NCBI RefSeq assembly: GCF_009915155.1
Contig: NZ_JAABLM010000010.1
Coordinates: forward strand, 56,260 to 120,259
Source of the DNA: Flavobacterium ichthyis
GTDB lineage: Bacteria; Bacteroidota; Bacteroidia; Flavobacteriales; Flavobacteriaceae
Length of the DNA stretch: 64,000 nucleotides
Direction: 5' to 3'
The position numbers were made by a program, and so were the translations under genes. A model generated the notes under the pieces. It searched no databases and was not told the DNA's origin. It saw only the letters and a list, made by a program, of their open reading frames with translations. The stretch's first letter is position 1, and every line of letters begins with the position of its first letter. Of this stretch, positions 1 through 7,117 are shown piece by piece.

Positions 1-137
1 TACTGCCGAACTTCGCTAAAAGTCATACCTCGGCCTTTGAACGAAGTATGGTATTCTCCGGAGAAAATATGATCGCTCAACCGACGGGTTTTAATTTCTA
101 TTTTGCGTACTTTTTTGAGTAATTCTTTGGTATCCAT
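1..137 (-). CDS. DUF58 domain protein, N-terminal fragment
   Basis: The complement of this stretch encodes the first 45 residues of a protein that runs off the left edge, starting at an ATG whose complement is at 135-137. The N-terminus begins MDTKELLKKVRKIEIKTRR, and the segment following is of the SGEYHTSFKGRGMTFSEVR type typical of DUF58 proteins. DUF58 genes usually follow a MoxR ATPase, as here with a spacer of 81 bp. By family knowledge they belong to stress or aerotolerance (Bat-like) operons with VWA-domain partners; those partners would lie to the left of the window. Function beyond that is inference. Confidence 0.8.
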   Translation of the reverse strand, partial: MDTKELLKKVRKIEIKTRRLSDHIFSGEYHTSFKGRGMTFSEVRQ

Positions 138-140
138 ATA

Positions 141-215
141 ATTTGTTTAAAAGTTGGAGGTTTATCGTTTAACGTTGCTTTCACAACAACTTTAAACTTT
201 AAACATTAAACAAAT
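141..215. repeat. Inverted degenerate heptamer arrays filling the moxR-DUF58 spacer
   Basis: From 141 to 176 the plus strand reads as consecutive words ending in GTT, mostly 7 bp (ATTTGTT, GGAGGTT, TATCGTT, TAACGTT, plus one 8-mer). From 188 to 215 it reads as words starting with AAC (AACTTTA twice, AACATTA, AACAAAT). The second set is the reverse complement of the first type, and the outermost words, ATTTGTT and AACAAAT, are exact complements. The array occupies nearly the whole spacer, from just after the moxR stop to 3 nt before the next ATG, and could fold as a long imperfect hairpin. Confidence 0.8.
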
Positions 216-218
216 TTT

Positions 219-1223
219 TTAAGGCACTTCAACCTCGTTTACAATTTTATTGATGATGTCCACCGAAGTTACATTTTCTGCCTCGGCTTCATATGTAATG
301 CCAATTCTGTGGCGAAGCACATCGTGAACAACCGCACGAACGTCTTCTGGAATTACATAACCTCTTCGTTTGATAAACGCATAACATTTTGCCGCAACAG
401 CTAAATTGATACTTCCACGAGGTGAAGCTCCAAAACTGATTAATGGTTTTAAACTTTCGAGTTTGTATTTTTCAGGGAAACGCGTGGCGAAAATAATATC
501 GAGTATGTATTTTTCGATTTTTTCGTCCATATAAACCTCGCGAACTACTTGTTGCGCACGAAGAATTTGATCGGTAGAAACCACTTGATTTACCTTGTCA
601 AACGCACCTTTTAAATTTTGACGAATTACCATGCGTTCTTCATCAATTTTTGGATATTCGATTACGGTTTTCAACATAAATCGATCCACTTGTGCTTCAG
701 GAAGCGGGTAAGTTCCTTCTTGTTCCACGGGATTTTGCGTAGCCAATACCAAAAAAGGTTTTTCTAATTTAAAAGTGGTATCGCCAATGGTAACCTGTTT
801 TTCTTGCATGGCTTCGAGCAAAGCCGATTGCACTTTTGCAGGGGCACGATTGATCTCATCCGCCAAGACGAAATTGGCAAAAATCGGTCCTTTTTTTATC
901 GAAAAATTATTGTCTTTAATATTGTAAATCATTGTTCCTACAACATCCGCAGGAAGCAAATCTGGAGTAAACTGAATTCTGCTAAAAGTACCGTGAACTG
1001 CTTGTGAAAGTGTGTTGATGGCCAGAGTTTTAGCTAATCCCGGAACACCTTCAAGCAAGATGTGTCCTTGACCTAATAATCCAATCAGCAATCGTTCTAC
1101 CATGTGTTTTTGGCCTACGATTACTTTGTTCATCTCCATCATCAGGAGGTCAATAAAAGCACTTTCTCTCTCAATTTTTTCATTGATTGTCCTAATGTCT
1201 AATGCTGTTGCATTTTCTTCCAT
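219..1223 (-). CDS. MoxR-family AAA+ ATPase
   Basis: A 334-residue AAA+ ATPase of the MoxR family. Visible motifs are Walker A GVPGLAKT (residues 59-66), Walker B FVLADEIN (about 118-125) and sensor 1 ATQNP (161-165) followed by the MoxR signature EGTYPLPEAQVDRF. MoxR proteins are thought to act as chaperones that help metal-cofactor or VWA-domain proteins mature; the client here is not visible. The ATG at 1223 gives the usual family length. The DUF58 gene downstream on the same strand completes the common MoxR-DUF58 pairing, and the two are probably co-transcribed across the heptamer-array spacer. Confidence 0.93.
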   Translation of the reverse strand: MEENATALDIRTINEKIERESAFIDLLMMEMNKVIVGQKHMVERLLIGLLGQGHILLEGVPGLAKTLAINTLSQAVHGTFSRIQFTPDLLPADVVGTMIYNIKDNNFSIKKGPIFANFVLADEINRAPAKVQSALLEAMQEKQVTIGDTTFKLEKPFLVLATQNPVEQEGTYPLPEAQVDRFMLKTVIEYPKIDEERMVIRQNLKGAFDKVNQVVSTDQILRAQQVVREVYMDEKIEKYILDIIFATRFPEKYKLESLKPLISFGASPRGSINLAVAAKCYAFIKRRGYVIPEDVRAVVHDVLRHRIGITYEAEAENVTSVDIINKIVNEVEVP

Positions 1224-1393
1224 AATTTAAGTTTTAAGGGCTTTTGTAAAATACATTTTGAATAGGGGTGCAAATTGAAAATTTAATTACACGTATCTTG
1301 TTAAGAATTAGTTAAAAAATTTCTGAATTCCTTGTCTTTAAGGATGATTTATGATTTTGTTTTCATAATTTTAGGTTCTAAAATATTTCTTGC

Positions 1394-2263
1394 GTGAAAA
1401 CTAAACTATCGCCTGTAATTGCAGGAACTATGAGTTGGGGAAAATGGGACAAAAACCTCACTCCAAAAGAGATGGCAAACCTAATCCACATTTGCCTGGA
1501 AAATAAAATTTCAACCTTTGATCATGCCGATATTTATGGAGGTTACACAACCGAAGCTGAGTTTGGTTTGGCTTTCGCCGAAAGTGGAATCAACAGAAAC
1601 TTGCTGCAATTCATTTCGAAATGTGGTATCAAGATGCCAAATGGAAATCGCGATTATAAAATAAAATCCTACGATTATTCTAAAGAATACATTATTTGGA
1701 GCGTTGAAAATTCTCTTAAAAATCTTAATACAGATTATTTGGACGTTTTGTTATTGCATCGTCCGAGTCCTTTGATTCAGGCTGATGAAGTTGCAGAAGC
1801 GGTTGAAAAATTAAAAAGCGAAGGCAAAATATTAGATTTTGGACTTTCGAACTTTACCAATCTTCAAACCGAATTAATTCGTTCAAAAACTGAAGTTTCT
1901 TATAATCAAATACAATTTTCAGCTACAGATTTTCAACCCATGATTGACGGAAGTTTAGATTATATGCAATTGCACAACATTCGCCCAATGGCTTGGAATC
2001 CTTTAGGAACGGTTTTCAGAGCAAAATCAGATGCAGCAAGACGATTAAAAACATTGTTAGCAGATTTGGTGGCCAAATACCACGTGGGTTCTGACACGAT
2101 TTTGTTAGCGTGGATTTTACAGCATCCCGCCAAAATTATCCCTATTGCCGGAACGGTAAATGTAGCGCGACTTCAACAACTCCCAAAAGCTGAAGAAATT
2201 AAACTCACACAAGATGAATGGTTTGCCATTTGGACAGAAAGTATGGGGAATGAAGTTCCGTAG
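1394..2263 (+). CDS. Aldo/keto reductase, YdhF-like
   Basis: A 289-residue aldo/keto reductase with the (beta/alpha)8 family motifs. The catalytic tetrad is Asp in FDHADIYGG (D43 or D45), Tyr48, Lys77 in SKCGIK and His122 in LLLHRPSP; the NADPH-binding part is near WNPLGTVF and IPIAGT. Overall layout resembles E. coli YdhF. The start is a GTG at 1394, because no ATG lies in frame upstream and the KTKLSPVIAGTMSWG beginning fits the family. Substrate is unknown. The stop codon at 2261-2263 abuts a heptamer array, and an SDR gene follows in the same direction, which suggests a small oxidoreductase operon. Confidence 0.92.
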   Translation: MKTKLSPVIAGTMSWGKWDKNLTPKEMANLIHICLENKISTFDHADIYGGYTTEAEFGLAFAESGINRNLLQFISKCGIKMPNGNRDYKIKSYDYSKEYIIWSVENSLKNLNTDYLDVLLLHRPSPLIQADEVAEAVEKLKSEGKILDFGLSNFTNLQTELIRSKTEVSYNQIQFSATDFQPMIDGSLDYMQLHNIRPMAWNPLGTVFRAKSDAARRLKTLLADLVAKYHVGSDTILLAWILQHPAKIIPIAGTVNVARLQQLPKAEEIKLTQDEWFAIWTESMGNEVP

Positions 2264-2312
2264 GATTTATGATTTAAGATATATGATTTATGAAGTGAGA
2301 TATAGGATTTGT
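2264..2312 (+). repeat. Degenerate heptamer array after the aldo/keto reductase stop
   Basis: Seven consecutive 7-bp words begin on the base after the stop codon: GATTTAT (twice), GATTTAA, GATATAT, GAAGTGA, GATATAG and GATTTGT. All start with GA and most match GATTTNN. No clear inverted partner arm is seen before the next ATG at 2359. Confidence 0.75.
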
Positions 2313-2358
2313 TCAGAAAATCATTGAGATTTACTTTTAGTAAAAAAATAAAACAAAC

Positions 2359-3111
2359 ATGAAAACAGTGTTGATTACAGGAGCCACAAGCGGAATAGGA
2401 CGAGCGACTGCTATTGAATTGGCAAAACATAATTTTAAATTGATACTTTGTGGTCGTCGAGAAGATCGATTGACAGAATTACAAATAGAATTAGAACATC
2501 GAACCAAAGTCCATACTTTAAATTTTGATGTAAGAAAGAAAAAAGCTGTTCAAAACGCAATTCATTCTTTGCCGACGGATTTTTCTACTATAGATGTTTT
2601 AATTAACAATGCGGGAAATGCTCATGGTTTAGATCCTGTAGAAAACGGAGATTTAGAGGATTGGGACGCCATGATTGACATTAATATTAAAGGACTTTTG
2701 TATGTTTCCAAAGCCATTATTCCCAAAATGGTGGAAAAAAAAAGTGGCCATATCATCAACATCGGTTCTACAGCTGCAAAAGAAGTTTACCCCCATGGGA
2801 ATGTTTATTGTGGCACAAAACATGCGGTAGATGCCATAAATCAAGGTATGAGAATGGATTTAAATCAATATGGAATTCGTGTTGGTGCCATTCATCCCGG
2901 AATGGTTGAAACCGAATTTTCTCAAGTTCGGTTTAAAGGAGATGCCGAACGTGCCGCTAATGTTTACAAAGGTTTTCAACCGCTAAAACCCGAAGATATT
3001 GCCGATATCATTCGGTTTGTCATCACCAGACCTTATCACGTAAACATTGCCGATTTGATGGTCATGTCAACCGCGCAAGCCTCTTCGACCATCGTCAACC
3101 GAATTATTTAA
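2359..3111 (+). CDS. Short-chain dehydrogenase/reductase (YdfG-like)
   Basis: A 250-residue classical SDR with a Rossmann fold. The cofactor-binding TGATSGIG is at residues 7-14 and NNAG at 83-86. The catalytic residues are Ser137 in INIGSTAA, Tyr150 and Lys154 in the YCGTK motif. Arg at the end of the second strand (CGRRED) suggests NADP(H) preference. Length and motifs resemble the YdfG/serine 3-dehydrogenase subgroup, which oxidises small hydroxy acids, but the substrate cannot be read from sequence. It is preceded by an aldo/keto reductase and followed, after 23 nt, by the AlbA_2 gene on the same strand. Confidence 0.93.
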   Translation: MKTVLITGATSGIGRATAIELAKHNFKLILCGRREDRLTELQIELEHRTKVHTLNFDVRKKKAVQNAIHSLPTDFSTIDVLINNAGNAHGLDPVENGDLEDWDAMIDINIKGLLYVSKAIIPKMVEKKSGHIINIGSTAAKEVYPHGNVYCGTKHAVDAINQGMRMDLNQYGIRVGAIHPGMVETEFSQVRFKGDAERAANVYKGFQPLKPEDIADIIRFVITRPYHVNIADLMVMSTAQASSTIVNRII

Positions 3112-3134
3112 TTTTTAGAAAATTCTTTCACTAA

Positions 3135-4295
3135 ATGATTAACAAGCGGTTGCTCATCAAAAATCTTTTGGCTCATAATGATGAGAATGTTTTTTATGAT
3201 AAAAAACGGCAGCTGAACTTACATTTTAAAGAAGGAAAAGCCAAATTTTTAAAACATATCTGTGCACTTTCAAATTCCAATCCATACAATAATTCTTACA
3301 TTGTAGTTGGGGTGGAAGACCAAGATAATGCCATCGTTGGCGATGATTTTTTTGACGACAGCCGCATTCAAAATCTTGTAAACGCTTATCTCGAAAATCC
3401 GCCGAAAATTCAGTACGAAAATGTACCTTTTCCACATCTTCCGAAAGACAAAGTCGTGGGATTAGTAACAATAAAACCAGGGAAACAAAAATCTTTCTTT
3501 AAAAAATCGATTTACACCATTCCCGCAAAAACTACTTTTATGAGGGTTGGAAGCAACTCGCTTCCGGTGGAAAATTTCCCTTCAGATACCAGCCGAAATC
3601 AGCAAAACATTGAATTAGTTAACAATTTAGAAAATAATTCGCGCAACAGCATTGCCGATACTTTGGAAGGTGTGATTGATTTTTTGAACAACCGCCACAA
3701 AGACATGCAAGCTGAATATAAAGTTTTTAAAGAGCTTTTCGTTGTATGTTGGGCGGGAATATCAAAAAAAGTTAAAGATAAAAAATATTTGTCACGTGTT
3801 GATATTGAGTTAGTTAACGAGCAGGTCAAGTTGTTTTATTCTGCGTTAGACGAAGTATTGATTGAATATGATGCCAACAGTTTTCAAATCACCGAATTTC
3901 TGCCGTTGGGATTAAACGATAAAACCAGCTATTATCCTTTAGAGCGCAAAAAAATCCTTTTTTTTGAAAATGGTTATTACAAAATCGAAACTGAATTTTT
4001 GTTCGAACCTCCGCAATACAATCGCAAAGTGTTGTTCCACATCTACAATGCGAACCTCGCAATTTTAAACAAAATGGAAAAAAAAATTCCCCTAAACGAA
4101 CGCGAAAAAAAAGACCTCCAAAACCTGCCATCAACCCTCATGATTTGCCACATGAACGATTTTCCAGACGCCAAGAAAATTTTGGCGGAAGCCAAACCCT
4201 TACTCAAATCCTTCGAAAATCCAGCCATTTACGTCAGCTTCAAAGAAGCGATGAGGATTCTCCGAAAAATGAAATACGACAGTTCCGACAATTAA
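3135..4295 (+). CDS. AlbA_2 (Schlafen-type) domain protein
   Basis: A 386-residue protein whose first 150 residues look like an AlbA_2/Schlafen-type domain, often annotated as ATP-binding. The pattern is LNLHFKEGKAKFLKHICALSN, then YIVVGVEDQD, then a strand with FMRVGSNSLPV. The rest (about 160-386) is predicted helical and I do not recognise it; it is rich in Lys and Glu and lacks membrane segments. AlbA_2 proteins are often annotated as putative regulators or nucleic-acid-associated factors, and the role here is unknown. The gene follows the SDR gene by 23 nt. A structured repeat follows its stop codon. Confidence 0.75.
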   Translation: MINKRLLIKNLLAHNDENVFYDKKRQLNLHFKEGKAKFLKHICALSNSNPYNNSYIVVGVEDQDNAIVGDDFFDDSRIQNLVNAYLENPPKIQYENVPFPHLPKDKVVGLVTIKPGKQKSFFKKSIYTIPAKTTFMRVGSNSLPVENFPSDTSRNQQNIELVNNLENNSRNSIADTLEGVIDFLNNRHKDMQAEYKVFKELFVVCWAGISKKVKDKKYLSRVDIELVNEQVKLFYSALDEVLIEYDANSFQITEFLPLGLNDKTSYYPLERKKILFFENGYYKIETEFLFEPPQYNRKVLFHIYNANLAILNKMEKKIPLNEREKKDLQNLPSTLMICHMNDFPDAKKILAEAKPLLKSFENPAIYVSFKEAMRILRKMKYDSSDN

Positions 4296-4320
4296 ATTTC
4301 TATAATTTTTTTTTTTAGCA

Positions 4321-4449
4321 GGAGCGAAAGGTCCGTGAATTTTTGCCATCCTTGTTCCTGCTGCTGTAACTCGCTTTAAACCTGTTTTTTGCAAACAGGT
4401 TTAAGAGCTCAAACAATTACAGCATCAGGGCTATGGGAAAATCTTTTGG
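4321..4449 (-). repeat. Long structured intergenic repeat, copy 1
   Basis: Between convergent genes. It contains a strong hairpin, with TTAAACCTGTTT (around 4376) pairing with AAACAGGTTTAA (around 4404), flanked by GAGCGAAAGGTC at one end and CAGGGCTATGGGAAAA at the other. A second copy in the opposite plus-strand orientation lies at 29213-29350. In both places the element has the same orientation relative to the gene it follows: the 153-residue membrane protein here and HAAO there. Confidence 0.8.
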
Positions 4450-4502
4450 CATTTTTATAATCGTCGTTGCCAATATTGCGAAAAAAATTTTCCGTTACAT
4501 CA

Positions 4503-4532
4503 TCCTGCAAGGTTTTTCAAAACCTTGTAGGA
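4503..4532. repeat. CCTGCAAGG/CCTTGTAGG palindrome, copy 1
   Basis: An imperfect palindrome: CCTGCAAGGTTTTT pairs with AAAACCTTGTAGG across a loop of a few bases. It sits 6 nt beyond the stop codon of the minus-strand membrane protein gene and could act as its terminator or as an mRNA-stabilising hairpin. Related copies are at 8860-8888 and 10008-10035. Confidence 0.8.
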
Positions 4533-4537
4533 TGAAA

Positions 4538-4999
4538 CTACCATCTCAAGAAATTAAACGGAACTTCGCCAAGATTTTTCACTTTATTAGCAATTTCAAT
4601 TTTTAATTGATGATAATTTTTTTGGTGGAATTCAGAGATTGGTACCACTCTACGGTTTTTTATAATGAGATACAAAACTTCAAAACTTCCTCCTTTAGAA
4701 GTTTCAATAACAGTTTGGAAGCCATCAAATTCCTCAAAATCGTAGTGCGCGAATTTTGAAAAAATGTTTTTTACGGAAATGTGTTTGTCAAGAATTTCTA
4801 TTAAAATCGCCCTTTTGTACGTTGCAATTAAGATATACATAAACGCTAAAAATCCTAAAATCCCAATGAATAAAAACTTAAGATTGTAATGATTGCTGAA
4901 AGCGGATTTGCGATTAAAAAATAGAAAGATTAGCGACACTAATAAAGGAAATGAACAAAATCCCATAATGTAAGCACGTAAAGATAGCTTAGATTTCAT
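4538..4999 (-). CDS. Two-helix membrane protein of unknown function
   Basis: A 153-residue protein that I do not recognise. It has two hydrophobic segments: about 10-28 (IMGFCSFPLLVSLIFLFF) and about 39-57 (LFIGILGFLAFMYILI). A soluble tail of about 90 residues follows, with alternating strands like a PH or YcxB-type domain. The start at 4999 (MKSKLSL) was chosen because it lies 4 nt after the upstream cytochrome stop; an in-frame ATG at 5014 would overlap that gene by 11 nt. It is probably translated together with the cytochrome c lipoprotein, but no functional link can be shown. Confidence 0.65.
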   Translation of the reverse strand: MKSKLSLRAYIMGFCSFPLLVSLIFLFFNRKSAFSNHYNLKFLFIGILGFLAFMYILIATYKRAILIEILDKHISVKNIFSKFAHYDFEEFDGFQTVIETSKGGSFEVLYLIIKNRRVVPISEFHQKNYHQLKIEIANKVKNLGEVPFNFLRW

Positions 5000-5003
5000 A
5001 GAT

Positions 5004-5384
5004 TTATTCTGCAAAAATCATCATGTATTTTTCCACTGCGATTAATTCTTCAGGAGTGAAAGTTTTCGTGATGGCAAAATTGGTTTTCATTACCGAATAT
5101 TGGCTTGGATCTACGATGGGTTCACTTTTTTCTTGCAAAAAAAGTTTAATGTCGGCATTATTTTTTTTGTAGATATTGGCAATTTCCTTGATACTTGGAC
5201 CAATGATTTTAGCATCCGGTTTATGGCAAGAATAACACATGCCTTTGCCATCGAAAATTTCTTGACCGAGATTGTCGGATTTGGTTTCCGTTACGGTTTC
5301 GGGAGCTGGTTTTCCAAAGTTTTCTTCGGTTTTTTTGCAGGAAAATAGGAGGAAAGTGAGTAGAATTAGAAACGCTGGTTTCAT
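5004..5384 (-). CDS. Cytochrome c lipoprotein
   Basis: A 126-residue lipoprotein with one heme c site. The start at 5384 gives MKPAFLILLTFLLFSC, a lipoprotein signal with the lipidated Cys at residue 16; an in-frame ATG upstream at 5420 would bury that signal. The heme-binding CYSCH is at residues 50-54, and a Met in VMKTNF near residue 99 is a plausible second axial ligand. The size and fold fit a class I cytochrome c exported to the periplasm and anchored in a membrane, probably carrying electrons in respiration. The partner oxidase or reductase is not in view. A small membrane protein gene follows. Confidence 0.88.
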   Translation of the reverse strand: MKPAFLILLTFLLFSCKKTEENFGKPAPETVTETKSDNLGQEIFDGKGMCYSCHKPDAKIIGPSIKEIANIYKKNNADIKLFLQEKSEPIVDPSQYSVMKTNFAITKTFTPEELIAVEKYMMIFAE

Positions 5385-5483
5385 GGTTTGGATTTTTGAT
5401 AAATTTACGAAAAATTGCATTTTCCTGAAAATATTTTGATAGACAAAGATTGGAAAACTAGCATTTAAAAAATGCCCGAAGTT

Positions 5484-5600
5484 TTCCCTTAGCCCCGATT
5501 GTAGCGGAAATCCTTCTCGATTTTTCTTCGGGAAGATTGTAGCGAAAAGCGGGAATTACGTTTAAAAAAATGCCTAGTCCCGAAGCTTCGGGAGGCTCCT
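5484..5600 (-). repeat. Sense-oriented 3' structured repeat, copy A (after hemB)
   Basis: Read on the minus strand directly after hemB: AGGAGCCTCCCGAAG, a TCCCGAAGCTTCGGGA palindrome (5578-5593), then TTCCCGCTTTTCGCTAC, a hairpin-forming middle, and finally GGATTTCCGCTACAATCGG with GGGCTAAGGG. The same order of blocks is seen after hemC (13254-13340) and after HAAO (28981-29142). Confidence 0.75.
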
Positions 5601-5607
5601 AAAAAAT

Positions 5608-6603
5608 TTATTGATTCAGAATTATTGCGGCTTCTTTGGCAAAATACGTCGAAATTAAACTGGCTCCGGCACGTTTGATACACATGAGTTGCTCCATCAT
5701 AATTTTGTCGTGGTCGAGCCATCCTTTTTCGGCAGCGGCTTTGATCATGGCATATTCGCCGGAAACGTGGAAGACGGTAACGGGAACATTTACAGCGTTT
5801 TTGACTTCACGAACAATATCCAGATAAGCAATCCCGGGTTTTACCATGACCATATCGGCACCTTCTTCAACGTCCCAAAGGGCTTCTTTCACGGCTTCAA
5901 GACGATTAGAATAATCCATTTGATAGGTTTTTTTATCTTTTGGAACCACGATATCGGCTTCTTTTGGCGCAGAATCCAAGGCGTCGCGAAATGGTCCGTA
6001 AAAAGCCGAGGCATATTTAGCGGAGTAGCTCATAATGCCAACATTTTCAAAACCTGCAGCATCAAGACCTTGACGAAGTCGAAGGACACGACCGTCCATC
6101 ATGTCGCTTGGTGCTACAAAATCGGCTCCGGCTTTTGCATGCGAAACCGCCATTTTTACGAGTGCTTCGTTGGTTTCGTCATTGGCGATATCACCGTTTT
6201 TGATGATTCCATCATGACCGTAAATGGAATATGGATCGAGAGCCACATCGGGCATCACAATCATTTCAGGACAGGCGATTTTGATTTCGCGAATGGCACG
6301 TTGCATCAATCCATTATCGTTCCAAGCTTCTTTTCCGGTATTGTCTTTCAAAGATTCATCAACCTTTACATAAATATTTACGGCACGAATTCCTAAAGCA
6401 AAAAGTTCTTTCACTTCTGCTACCGTTAAATCAATAGAACGACGGAAAATTCCGGGCATCGAGGGGATTTCTACTTTGTAGTTTTCGCCTTCGGCAATGA
6501 ACATTGGGAACATAAAATCGCTCGGACTTAATGTGGTTTCGCGGACTAATGAACGGATGGATTCGTTGGTTCGTAGTCTTCTACCTCTTTGTAATGGGAA
6601 CAT
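5608..6603 (-). CDS. hemB: Delta-aminolevulinic acid dehydratase (porphobilinogen synthase)
   Basis: Joins two 5-aminolevulinate molecules into porphobilinogen in the cytoplasm. The 331-residue length is normal. The two active-site lysines are visible: Lys196 in SAKYASAFYGPF and Lys255 (Schiff base) in MVMVKPGIAYLD. The metal site reads DVALDPYSIYGHDG (119-132), with Asp where zinc enzymes have Cys, so this should be the magnesium-type rather than the zinc-type enzyme. The antisense strand carries a long open frame that is only a shadow. hemB ends the minus-strand heme run; a heptamer array lies 2 nt before its ATG and a structured repeat follows its stop. Confidence 0.97.
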   Translation of the reverse strand: MFPLQRGRRLRTNESIRSLVRETTLSPSDFMFPMFIAEGENYKVEIPSMPGIFRRSIDLTVAEVKELFALGIRAVNIYVKVDESLKDNTGKEAWNDNGLMQRAIREIKIACPEMIVMPDVALDPYSIYGHDGIIKNGDIANDETNEALVKMAVSHAKAGADFVAPSDMMDGRVLRLRQGLDAAGFENVGIMSYSAKYASAFYGPFRDALDSAPKEADIVVPKDKKTYQMDYSNRLEAVKEALWDVEEGADMVMVKPGIAYLDIVREVKNAVNVPVTVFHVSGEYAMIKAAAEKGWLDHDKIMMEQLMCIKRAGASLISTYFAKEAAIILNQ

Positions 6604-6605
6604 GG

Positions 6606-6661
6606 TTTTAGCTTTTAGCTTTCAGCAATTAGCAATTAGCTACATGCTGTTGGCGATTAAA
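6606..6661 (+). repeat. Heptamer array, NNTTAGC type, between the four-helix-bundle gene and hemB
   Basis: Seven words in perfect 7-bp register from 6606 to 6654: TTTTAGC (twice), TTTCAGC, AATTAGC (twice), TACATGC and TGTTGGC, then the decayed GATTAAA. The array ends 2 nt before the hemB ATG. The stretch 6617-6633 is a perfect 17-bp inverted match to 7079-7095 on the other side of the four-helix-bundle gene. Confidence 0.85.
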
Positions 6662-6663
6662 AT

Positions 6664-7017
6664 TTATTTATTTAACTTTGATATTAAACTATTTAGCATT
6701 TTTTTAATCTCTTCAATTTGAAACAATAATTTCTCTGCTGTTTCTAGATTTAGAAAATTTAAATCTCTACTTAATATAAATTGATACTCTAATTCGTTTG
6801 CTGATCCGAATGCAATGATTAGAAATCGGGCAAAATCTTTATCTGAGTTTCTACCACAACCTTCCGCAATATTTGTTGGAATCGAACTTGAAGATCTTTT
6901 CATTTGACTAGTTAGTCCAAACTGTTCTTCTTTTGGAAAATTAATTACAATTTTATAAACATCTAAAGTCAATTGATGGGATTTTTGCCAAACTGTGAAA
7001 TTTTTATAATCTTTCAT
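6664..7017 (-). CDS. Four-helix bundle protein (S23/bAvd family)
   Basis: A 117-residue protein of the four-helix-bundle family first named from proteins encoded in 23S rRNA intervening sequences (S23) and related to Avd, the accessory protein of diversity-generating retroelements. Family signatures visible are FTVWQKSHQLTLDVYK near the start, FPKEEQFGLTSQMKRSSSSI, then NIAEGCGRNSDKDFARFLIIA with a conserved GSANELEYQ. Function of stand-alone members is not established; a nucleic-acid-binding role is likely from their positive surface. No reverse transcriptase or rRNA gene is nearby. The gene sits between hemF and hemB, and heptamer arrays reach within 4 nt of its ATG, so it looks like an inserted cassette. 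Confidence 0.93.
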   Translation of the reverse strand: MKDYKNFTVWQKSHQLTLDVYKIVINFPKEEQFGLTSQMKRSSSSIPTNIAEGCGRNSDKDFARFLIIAFGSANELEYQFILSRDLNFLNLETAEKLLFQIEEIKKMLNSLISKLNK

Positions 7018-7021
7018 ATTT

Positions 7022-7117
7022 TTAAAGCTGTTAGCTGTTAGCGATTAGCTGTTAGCTATTTTTTTACTTTTTTTGGAAGCTAATTGCTGAAAGCTAACAG
7101 CTAATCTCTATCAGCCA
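7022..7117. repeat. Inverted heptamer arrays between hemF and the four-helix-bundle gene
   Basis: The forward arm at 7022-7056 has words TTAAAGC, TGTTAGC (three times) and GATTAGC. After a T-rich spacer, the reverse arm from 7079 has words GCTAATT, GCTGAAA, GCTAACA and GCTAATC, the complements of the NNTTAGC type, and stays in register into the hemF stop codon at 7118-7120. The arms can pair into a long hairpin. Confidence 0.85.

Noticed and set aside
5689..6396. A 235-residue open frame on the plus strand opposite hemB
   Set aside because: It lies wholly antisense to a clear hemB, and its composition (runs of Gly, His, Phe) is what the complement of hemB codons gives. No family motif is seen.
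6664..7017. The four-helix-bundle gene as the Avd of a diversity-generating retroelement
   Set aside because: There is no reverse transcriptase, template repeat or variable repeat in the window, so only the family relationship can be claimed.
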